DNA from: Candidatus Kuenenia stuttgartensis
Lineage (GTDB): Bacteria > Planctomycetota > Planctomycetia > Isosphaerales > Isosphaeraceae
NCBI GenBank assembly: GCA_945872325.1
Contig: CAMBZY010000165.1
Coordinates: 1 to 7,132, forward strand
Length of the DNA: 7,132 nucleotides
Direction: 5' to 3'
Shown: positions 1 through 6,274 of the stretch, in pieces
Layout of the letters: every line of letters begins with the position of its first letter
Position numbering within the stretch: the first letter of the stretch is position 1
Notes under the pieces: model-generated
Databases searched by the model: none
Told to the model about the DNA's origin: nothing
What the model saw: the letters and a program-made list of their open reading frames with translations, nothing else
Made by a program: the position numbers and the translations under genes

Positions 1-2883
1 GCAATTGATCAGCACGCGGGCCAGATTTTCCCAGCCAGCCGTGGCCGCCAATCCAGCCGATTCCTGCGACTCCTGCTCTGTTGGAGCCCGTTGCAGGACG
101 ATTTCAAAAAGTTCTGCAACGCGAGCTTTGGGGTCTGCAATGGGCTTCACCCGCTCGATAAGTTTTTCGGCCATCCGCATCGTAAAACGATGGTTCCACT
201 GGGTCATGGATTGCAGAGGAGTGGTCGTGATCGATCTTGAAGGGGCACTGAAAGCGTTGTCAGGGCAGTCAAAATCGGAGAGATAATCGACTTTCGCTGC
301 CCGTGGAGATTGATGATAAATCGTCCTTCGCCATGTTTCAGGGCCTGGATCATCAAGAGATATATAGGTGGAAACGTTATCCTGAAGATATTGATAGAGG
401 CGAAATCCGGGCCCTCCACGAGTTTCATTCAGCACGCCTGCCACAAGCATCATCGAATCGCGAATCTGCTCGCCTTCAAGCCGTCTGGGAGGGTATCGCC
501 AAAGCAGTCGCGATTGTGCATCCTGAGCCAAGGCCTTGGAATTTGCCGATGAAGATTGCCGATAGGTCTGGCTTAATACAATATCGCGATGCAATGGTTT
601 CCAGCGGCCTCCGTGTTCGATTAATCGACGGGCGAGCCAGTCCAAAAGTTCGGGATGCGATGGCCGTCCACCCATATAGCCAAAATCGCTGGGGGTGTCC
701 ACCAACCCTGTCCCGAAATGCAAGTGCCAGATCCGATTCGCCAGAACTCTCCATGTCAATGCATTCTCTGGACTTGCAATCCATTCCGCCAAAGCCATTC
801 GCCGCTGACTTTCAGGCGCATCTGCTGGCAAATTGAAAATGGGAGCCGTTAATTTTAAATAGGAGAGAGAACCAGGTGCAATCTCTGGCCCCTTTCGCTG
901 AGGATCACCACCAACTTGTAAGTAGGTGTTGGCAGGAGGTTGAGCGAACGAACCTGCCCAGACGCTGGGATAATTCGGTATGGCTGCGATTCTCTGATCA
1001 ATTTTTGCGATCTCGCTATTCAGCCGAAGTTTTTCAGCAGATTCAGCAGGATTATAACCGAGACGCCGCCGACGTGCCTGCTCGTGTGCTTCCGAAGGCG
1101 CTGGCCTCTCTCGACTGGAATCCGCCACGAGTTCCCATTTCTGGCCATCGGGCGAGACCTCCAGAATATAATCGCCAACAGTCTGATTATATCCATTACT
1201 GCCTTTGATCGAACTGGTTTTGTCCGTCGAAAAGATCAATTTGTCGACAATCTGAGGCTTATCTAAAGTCAGAGTAATCACTGGCTGACCGATGGGTGAG
1301 ATCCAGGCTGCTCCGAATTTACCATCAATCATAAGCTGGGGTGAATAAGCATCGCCGAAGTCGCCGGGTTTGCGTGATGCTGCGTCAATTTTAGCTGCCA
1401 ATGCCACATTGGTTGCATTTGGAGATTTGGAGAAAATCTCGAGTTCTTGAATGCGAACTCCTCCGGCTGAATCCGGGTTCTGATTCGAATTATAAATCGT
1501 CAGCCTGATTTGAGAGATCGCCTTCTCTGGAAGTTTTTCCTCGATTCCTGTTGGAGTGACCAGAGGTTTGGTGATCTTTACAGGACGATTTTTTAATTCC
1601 TGAGCGATCCGTTCCTGAAATGCTTTTTCGATCGCAGCCAGGCTGGCCGTGATTTTTCCACGTTCGGCTTCGAGCGGTTTCAAATGGCGGGCCCGAACTT
1701 CAAGCTGACTGGCGGTGGCCAGGCTTCGCGAGCCTTGACGGGTTCCATTATAAATCGACTGAAGGCGGTAATAATCGGCTTGCTGAATCGGGTCGAATTT
1801 ATGGTCGTGACAGCGTGCGCATCCCACAGTCAGGCCGAGGAATGCGGAACTGGTTGCCACCACGGTGTCGTCAATTGCATTTGCACGAATCTGGGCGGCC
1901 TGGACAGGATCCTGATTTCCAACATCGTCGAACGGACCAACCGTCAGAAATGCAACACCGAGCATGTCGTAAGGCCTGTCAGGTGCTACGGTGTCGCCTG
2001 CAATATGCTCTCGAACGAGTTGATCGAACGGTTTGTCCTGATTCAGCGATCGAATCACATAATCGCGAAATGGCCAAGAATTATCGATCAAAACGTTACG
2101 CTCAAACCCATTCGACTCACCAAACCGAGTGATATCAAGCCAGTATCGGCCCCAGCGTTCGCCATATTTTGGAGAAGCCAATAGCCTGTTCACCTGCCGC
2201 TCATAAGCATCCGGGCGAGTGTCTTGTAAAAAGAATTGCATTTCTTCCGGAGTTGGAGGAAGCCCTGTCAGGTCGTAAGAAAGTCGTCTCAGTAGAGATC
2301 GCCGATCCGCTGGAGGTGATCCTGAAAGATTTTCCTGATGTAATTTAGAGCTGACGAAATGATCAATCGGGTTTTGATTCCAATCGCTTGGAAAACCTGA
2401 AGGTAGTGGAGGAACTTTCGCGTCCGTCAATTTCTGGAGAGACCACCAGGTGGCTGCGTCTGCTTTCGACTTCTCTTTCAAAACAATGGTGTCAGGCCAT
2501 TTTGCACCCTGATCGATCCACTGTGCCAGAATCGCAACTTGAGAGGCGTTCAGAGGCTCGCCCTGACGCGGCATATCTGGCTTCATCCCAAGAGATTCCG
2601 GCTTAACCCGAGTCAGCAATTCACTTTCCGCTGCTTTGCCCATTTCGAAAGCCGCGCCGGATTCGCCGCCCTTGAGTGCGGCTTTTAAATTCGATAAATC
2701 GAGGCCGCCTTTGGTCTTTCCTGGCTGATGACATGCAATACAGTGCTGAGTCAGGATCGGTGCGACTTGTTTTTCAAAGTTGATTGGGGGATCGACTGCA
2801 AGAACTTCAGAACTGGCCAGTAAAACGAATCCATAAACCATTAGAAAATGAAATTTCAGGATTCGAAGCTGATGGAGGTGCAT
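1..2883 (-). CDS. PSD1 / DUF1549 / DUF1553 planctomycete cytochrome c-like protein with inserted discoidin-like domain (3' end cut by window edge)
   Basis: The minus-strand frame stays open for 961 codons from ATG at 2883 to the window edge. Residues 1-29 look like a signal peptide (hydrophobic core, then VLA before VDPP). A planctomycete cytochrome c (PSD1) domain follows, with haem motif CIACH at residues 48-52. DUF1549 spans about 170-378 (NPIDHFV near 172, RRLSYDLTGLPPTPEE) and ends with a second CxxCH, CARCHDHKFDP at 355-365. Residues about 393-430 look coiled-coil. About 455-595 resembles an F5/8 type C (discoidin) fold, including LEVSPDGQKWELV. DUF1553 runs from about 690 to the edge (RVLANRIWHLHFG, SHPELLDWLARRL, TTTPLQSM). 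The last visible residues, LARVLINC, match the family's usual C-terminus, so probably only 10-25 residues are missing. The start is supported by an in-frame stop at 2956-2958 with no better start between; the ribosome site is weak. The family's function is not established; export and haem binding are inferred. A DUF1501 gene often follows such genes and would lie left of the window. Confidence 0.95.
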   Translation of the reverse strand, partial: MHLHQLRILKFHFLMVYGFVLLASSEVLAVDPPINFEKQVAPILTQHCIACHQPGKTKGGLDLSNLKAALKGGESGAAFEMGKAAESELLTRVKPESLGMKPDMPRQGEPLNASQVAILAQWIDQGAKWPDTIVLKEKSKADAATWWSLQKLTDAKVPPLPSGFPSDWNQNPIDHFVSSKLHQENLSGSPPADRRSLLRRLSYDLTGLPPTPEEMQFFLQDTRPDAYERQVNRLLASPKYGERWGRYWLDITRFGESNGFERNVLIDNSWPFRDYVIRSLNQDKPFDQLVREHIAGDTVAPDRPYDMLGVAFLTVGPFDDVGNQDPVQAAQIRANAIDDTVVATSSAFLGLTVGCARCHDHKFDPIQQADYYRLQSIYNGTRQGSRSLATASQLEVRARHLKPLEAERGKITASLAAIEKAFQERIAQELKNRPVKITKPLVTPTGIEEKLPEKAISQIRLTIYNSNQNPDSAGGVRIQELEIFSKSPNATNVALAAKIDAASRKPGDFGDAYSPQLMIDGKFGAAWISPIGQPVITLTLDKPQIVDKLIFSTDKTSSIKGSNGYNQTVGDYILEVSPDGQKWELVADSSRERPAPSEAHEQARRRRLGYNPAESAEKLRLNSEIAKIDQRIAAIPNYPSVWAGSFAQPPANTYLQVGGDPQRKGPEIAPGSLSYLKLTAPIFNLPADAPESQRRMALAEWIASPENALTWRVLANRIWHLHFGTGLVDTPSDFGYMGGRPSHPELLDWLARRLIEHGGRWKPLHRDIVLSQTYRQSSSANSKALAQDAQSRLLWRYPPRRLEGEQIRDSMMLVAGVLNETRGGPGFRLYQYLQDNVSTYISLDDPGPETWRRTIYHQSPRAAKVDYLSDFDCPDNAFSAPSRSITTTPLQSMTQWNHRFTMRMAEKLIERVKPIADPKARVAELFEIVLQRAPTEQESQESAGLAATAGWENLARVLINC

Positions 2884-2912
2884 GGCCGACTCGTTTTCGG
2901 TTCGCTTGGGGC

Positions 2913-2939
2913 TTGCAGGCGGGACATCTTTTCTATAAT
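2913..2939 (+). promoter_or_regulatory. Candidate sigma70-type promoter for the acyltransferase gene
   Basis: A perfect TATAAT lies at 2934-2939 in the short gap between the two divergent genes. The best -35 candidate is TTGCAG at 2913-2918, which matches TTGACA only at the TTG and leaves a short 15-bp spacer, so the -35 is weak. Transcription would begin near 2945-2947, before both the ATG at 2958 and the ATG at 3003. No convincing -35/-10 pair was found for the divergent minus-strand gene in the same gap. The assignment rests only on motif and position. Confidence 0.4.
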
Positions 2940-3002
2940 CATCTATTTGAAGATCTTATGCAAGAGTCTGTCACACATATCAAGTCAGGATTCATCCCCG
3001 AA

Positions 3003-4274
3003 ATGTCGCACGATCAAACCATCCAAAACATCGCTGAACCGACGACCGATATTGACCATTCAGATCCTTTGGGTAGTCAAGAGAACAGGCTGACTCCAGC
3101 TCCTGTGAAATCTCGGATTGGATCGATTGATGCGTTTCGCGGCTTTGTCATGTTCCTGCTCATGGCTGAGGCTCTCCATCTGGGCCAGATGGCGAAAAAC
3201 TTTCCCGATAGCTCGCTCTGGAAAACTCTGGCTTATCATCAGACGCACGTCGAATGGATTGGCTGTTCATTGCACGACATGATTCAGCCCTCTTTCTCGT
3301 TTCTGGTCGGTGTTTCGCTGCCATTTTCTTTGCTGGCACGTCGTAACAAGGGGCAAAATACTCGAAAAATGGCGATGCATGCCGTATGGAGATCTCTTGC
3401 ACTCGTGGCTTTAGGAATTTTTCTACGGTCGGTTGGGCGAAAGCAGACAAATTTTACGTTCGAAGACACGCTCTCCCAGATCGGGCTTGGCTATTTCTTT
3501 CTCTTCTTGCTGGGGCTTTATTCCCGAAAGGTTCAGTGGATTGCATTTACTGCCATTCTGATCGGATATTGGGCTTTATTTGCAGCATATCCTTTGCCGT
3601 CGGCTGATTTTGACTATGCCAGTGTTGGGCTGGATAAAAACTCGCCTTCATTCCTGACTGGTTTTCAAGCCCACTGGAATAAAAATGCCAATCCTGCCTG
3701 GGCCTTTGATACATGGTTCATGAATCAGTTCCCACGCGAAAAGCCATTTCTCTTTAATGGTGGTGGATATTCTACAATCAGTTTTATTCCCACACTTGCA
3801 ACCATGATTCTGGGCCTGATTGCTGGCGGGTTGATGGTTCGACCGCTTCCAGCCTGGAAGACGGGCCTGCAGTTTCTGGTGATGGGCATCATTCTGACAG
3901 GTTTGGGATATGGCCTTGGGGAACTTGGAATTTGTCCCGTGGTGAAGAAGATCTGGACACCGACCTGGGTGCTGTTTTCAGGCGGAATTTGCTTCGCGTT
4001 CCTGAGCTTTTTTGTGTTCACCTGTGATGCAGCACGGATGACTCACCTGTTCTGGCCGATCCGGATCATTGGTGCCAATTGCATTTACGTCTATGTGGTG
4101 ATTCACTGGTGGAATGGATTTATTCTATCCAATATCAAGACACATCTTGGCCAGAATATTTTCCAGATTTTCGGAACAGGCTATGAGCCAGTGATTGCAG
4201 GAGCATCGGTCATGCTGGTGCATTGGCTGATTCTGGTCTGGATGGATCGAAATAAAATCCGGATCCGCATATGA
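3003..4274 (+). CDS. DUF5009 / HGSNAT-like multipass membrane acyltransferase
   Basis: The 423-residue product is an integral membrane protein with about ten hydrophobic segments (approximately 47-60, 94-112, 126-143, 158-174, 177-197, 255-279, 287-310, 320-341, 351-374 and 394-414). Family marks are RIGSIDAFRGF at 38-48, HDMIQPSFSFLVGVSLPFS at about 91-109, KKIWTPTWVLFSGG at 315-328 and a C-terminal DRNKIRIRI. These fit DUF5009, related to heparan-alpha-glucosaminide N-acetyltransferase, which moves an acetyl group from acetyl-CoA across a membrane onto an amino sugar. The bacterial substrate is unknown, so the acyltransferase role is family-based inference. I chose ATG 3003 because AGGA lies 12 nt upstream and it leaves a short polar tail. 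ATG 2958 (438 residues), also downstream of the TATAAT, is nearly as plausible. ATG 2784 (496 residues) is unlikely because it would overlap the divergent gene by 100 bp and precede the promoter. The gene stands alone and converges on the cytochrome gene. Confidence 0.9.
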   Translation: MSHDQTIQNIAEPTTDIDHSDPLGSQENRLTPAPVKSRIGSIDAFRGFVMFLLMAEALHLGQMAKNFPDSSLWKTLAYHQTHVEWIGCSLHDMIQPSFSFLVGVSLPFSLLARRNKGQNTRKMAMHAVWRSLALVALGIFLRSVGRKQTNFTFEDTLSQIGLGYFFLFLLGLYSRKVQWIAFTAILIGYWALFAAYPLPSADFDYASVGLDKNSPSFLTGFQAHWNKNANPAWAFDTWFMNQFPREKPFLFNGGGYSTISFIPTLATMILGLIAGGLMVRPLPAWKTGLQFLVMGIILTGLGYGLGELGICPVVKKIWTPTWVLFSGGICFAFLSFFVFTCDAARMTHLFWPIRIIGANCIYVYVVIHWWNGFILSNIKTHLGQNIFQIFGTGYEPVIAGASVMLVHWLILVWMDRNKIRIRI

Positions 4275-4280
4275 CTCCGG

Positions 4281-4292
4281 TATTTTAAAATA
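4281..4292. repeat. 12-bp perfect AT-rich palindrome between convergent stop codons
   Basis: TATTTTAAAATA is its own reverse complement. It lies just after the acyltransferase stop. On the minus strand it falls 2 nt past the hairpin at 4295-4333, where it provides the T-run of the cytochrome gene's terminator (CCTATTTTAAAATA). It most likely serves as this tail rather than as a separate binding site. Confidence 0.5.
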
Positions 4293-4294
4293 GG

Positions 4295-4333
4295 CCGACC
4301 ACTATTTCCCGGGGTTCCGGATATAGTGGTCGG
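4295..4333. terminator. Bidirectional intrinsic terminator shared by convergent genes
   Basis: CCGACCACTAT at 4295-4305 pairs perfectly with ATAGTGGTCGG at 4323-4333, giving an 11-bp stem with a 17-nt loop. On the plus strand the stem is followed by TAAATTTT (4334-4341), serving the acyltransferase gene. On the minus strand it is followed by CCTATTTT, serving the cytochrome gene. The stop codon of the cytochrome gene (4302-4304) lies within one arm, and the loop and other arm encode its last residues (FTDHYIRNPGK region), so the terminator is partly coding. The loop is rather long, so strength is uncertain. Confidence 0.7.
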
Positions 4334-6143
4334 TAAATTTTGCGTGTGGCTGAATACTATCGACCTTAGGCATGTGACACGAGACGCAATCTTTTGAAGG
4401 GCTGACTTTACATGTCTTGGTCGGGCTGGCGTCAGGCGGATTTTTTGATGATGGAAGGTGACAGTTCAAGCATTTGGAATCATAAAATTTCGAGTCTGAT
4501 TCTGCGTTGTGATGGGGCGAGTGGCAAGTCAGGCAGTCGAACCCACCGGTCCCTTCAGTCTTTTTATAACACTCGCTGAAGGTGAGGGTTGTGGACTGAA
4601 ACCGGACGGTGGCTGCAGTGGTTTCCTGAGCCATTTCACGCCCTTGAGTGCCGTGGCATTCAGCGCACATCTGCATGGCCTGAGGTCGGCTACCGCTGGA
4701 ATTTCTGCGGAACCGGCCGATCGCTTTGTCAGGAAACTGATTTTTTATGGCGGCGATGTGATTTCCGGCAGGCCCGTGGCAGCGTTCGCAGCCGATACCC
4801 CGGTCGACCGATTCCGGGCCTTTCTGGTTCAGAATCGAAAAAGCGTTGGTTGTGTGACAACCGATACAAAGCCTGAGCATGTCGGGCGATTGCAATATGC
4901 CTAAAATATCATTTTTATTTTTCGGATTCTTGGGCTGACCAGGGGTAATATCCCAGCCGTGAATCGAGGCATAGTAGGTCCAGCGGGCTTCGCGGGGATC
5001 ACCGGATGGATCGGTTAGAATCGGGGTGATGGCGTGTCGGCCAGATCCAAGAATGAACCTGACGAGGGGTTGATATTCTTCGCCTTGAATTTTACTGACC
5101 CATTTTGGGGATTCGATTTGGGGCTGAAATTCAGAAGAGCTGTTTTCGATATGGGGATCCTGCTTTTGAAGCATGGTCCAAGTCAGGTTGCGAGCTTCGT
5201 TGCCATGATGGAAAGTGAGTGCATGGCGGCTGTTCTGTTGATCTTCGACAATTTCCTGGTGACATTCACGACAACTCTGGGCGCCTGTGAACGCGGCAGG
5301 TTCTTCCAGAAGTCCGATTTCGGAACCATCTATGGCAGCGGCTTTGGATTGATTGAGCTTTTCGATGGCCTGATCCCGGTGCCCGAGTTGCAATTCGGCA
5401 CGACTCTGGAGCCAGAGAAGTTCGCGATCAGGGCTGGTTTGGGGAATTTCGGCCAGTGCGGAGAGAGCCTCACCTGGTTTTGACTGACGCAGAAGGTTGC
5501 GAGCGAGAAGTTTACGAGCTGATGACGGGCTCATCGCTGAGTCGGTTAACAAAGGGGTTAGCTGAAGGGCTCTGGAGAACTCGGCTGAGGCACTTGGGGC
5601 ATCGTTTAATGCTTGGTGAAGTTGACCGAGCCAGATGGCAGGAAGGGCGTTATCGGGTTCGGTTTTTGACCACTGGCTGGCGTAAAATAAGGCTTCGGCG
5701 GGGCGGTTGGTGCGGTAAAAGGTTTCTGTGAGAGTTTTTAGAGTTTCTGTGTGAGATGGGTCAGCGAGATTGGCTTCGAGGTAGAACTTTTCCGCGTCTC
5801 TGGGTCGCTGATTTCGCTGGAAAAAATCGGCTTGAAGGAAGAGGTCTTCGGCTGAGCTGAGGTTCGACATTTTCGCATAAAGGTCATTGGCGATCTGGTC
5901 GCGTTTTAATCGGCGGGCGGCCCGTGCCATCAAAAGGCTGGCTTCGTGATTGCCGGGCTCTTTTTTCAGATAGGTGGCTGCTTGATTGAAGGCTTGGGCG
6001 TATTGTTTTTCGGTATAAGCGGCTCGTGCCTGACGGATCGACTCAGGTTCTTGCGAATTCAAAAGGTAAAAAACTGTGGGTATGGAGACGCACAAAATTG
6101 CGAGCATGATCCATATAATCGCGAGGCGCTGGCGGCGACTCAT
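4302..6143 (-). CDS. TPR protein with seven-haem cytochrome c domain (cytochrome c554-like)
   Basis: The 613-residue product starts with a transmembrane anchor or uncleaved signal (about 8-28, after a basic MSRRQR), so the rest is probably outside the cytoplasmic membrane. Residues about 35-265 are alpha-helical TPR-like repeats (e.g. AAYTEKQYAQAFNQAATYL, DAEKFYLEANLADPS, PAEALFYASQW). The C-terminal half holds seven CxxCH haem c motifs, starting at residues 291, 426, 452, 493, 537, 558 and 586. The wide gap between haems 1 and 2 contains His-rich stretches (SRHALTFHH, GSGRHAITPIL) that could give distal ligands. Cys525 (SECYKKT) is outside any haem motif, as is Cys578. The pattern resembles the cytochrome c554/c' and doubled-CxxCH groups; such TPR fusions occur in planctomycetes. 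Multihaem electron transfer is a family-level expectation, and the partner and substrate are unknown. The start at 6143 gives a sensible anchor; no clear Shine-Dalgarno precedes it. Confidence 0.92.
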   Translation of the reverse strand: MSRRQRLAIIWIMLAILCVSIPTVFYLLNSQEPESIRQARAAYTEKQYAQAFNQAATYLKKEPGNHEASLLMARAARRLKRDQIANDLYAKMSNLSSAEDLFLQADFFQRNQRPRDAEKFYLEANLADPSHTETLKTLTETFYRTNRPAEALFYASQWSKTEPDNALPAIWLGQLHQALNDAPSASAEFSRALQLTPLLTDSAMSPSSARKLLARNLLRQSKPGEALSALAEIPQTSPDRELLWLQSRAELQLGHRDQAIEKLNQSKAAAIDGSEIGLLEEPAAFTGAQSCRECHQEIVEDQQNSRHALTFHHGNEARNLTWTMLQKQDPHIENSSSEFQPQIESPKWVSKIQGEEYQPLVRFILGSGRHAITPILTDPSGDPREARWTYYASIHGWDITPGQPKNPKNKNDILGILQSPDMLRLCIGCHTTNAFSILNQKGPESVDRGIGCERCHGPAGNHIAAIKNQFPDKAIGRFRRNSSGSRPQAMQMCAECHGTQGREMAQETTAATVRFQSTTLTFSECYKKTEGTGGFDCLTCHSPHHNAESDSKFYDSKCLNCHLPSSKNPPDASPTKTCKVSPSKDCVSCHMPKVDSIQPHAKFTDHYIRNPGK

Positions 6144-6194
6144 TGAGGATGATCCATTCCGGAAACGGAGTTAGCAGGATTAGGTCACATCAAC

Positions 6195-6269
6195 CTGGTT
6201 CAATGATAACCATAATAAACGAAACGACCCGCGAAATCGCGGGTCGTTTCTGAATCTCTTTTGAACCAG
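6195..6269. repeat. Nested inverted repeat surrounding the DUF1559 terminator
   Basis: CTGGTTCAA at 6195-6203 is the exact reverse complement of TTGAACCAG at 6261-6269. The two 9-bp arms flank the 13-bp terminator hairpin at 6221-6250, with 17 and 10 unpaired bases between the inner and outer stems. The outer stem may extend the terminator structure or may be chance. The left arm also lies upstream of the cytochrome gene, where a promoter for that gene would be expected. Confidence 0.5.
6221..6250 (-). terminator. Strong intrinsic terminator of the DUF1559 gene
   Basis: GAAACGACCCGCG (6221-6233) and CGCGGGTCGTTTC (6238-6250) form a perfect 13-bp GC-rich stem closed by a 4-nt loop. The hairpin begins 24 nt after the DUF1559 stop codon. 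On the minus strand it is followed by GTTTATTATGG, a moderately T-rich tail. The structure separates the DUF1559 gene from the downstream cytochrome gene, which therefore probably has its own promoter in the remaining 77 bp (6144-6220); I could not assign one with confidence. Confidence 0.85.
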
Positions 6270-6274
6270 AAGGA

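Noticed and set aside
204..784. Minus-strand open frames at 204-428 and 476-784
   Set aside because: They lie out of frame inside the DUF1553 region, whose conserved motifs read in the other minus-strand frame.
303..836. Plus-strand open frame of 177 codons, with others at 876-1208, 1684-2184 and 2388-2606
   Set aside because: All are antisense to the continuous DUF1549/DUF1553 frame, show no recognisable protein signature, and are explained as shadows of that coding sequence.
1..2883. Possible frameshifted or broken gene, because no start-to-stop frame covers this stretch
   Set aside because: The same minus-strand frame reads through from the start at 2883 to base 1 with family motifs throughout; only the stop codon is missing, because it lies beyond the window.
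2784..3002. Long N-terminal form of the acyltransferase starting at 2784
   Set aside because: It would overlap the signal-peptide coding region of the divergent gene by 100 bp and start upstream of the TATAAT; the added residues show no family similarity.
4509..5731. Plus-strand open frames at 4509-4904, 4589-4876, 5034-5483 and 5456-5731
   Set aside because: They are antisense to the TPR-multihaem cytochrome gene; their Cys/His-poor, low-complexity translations match no family I recognise.
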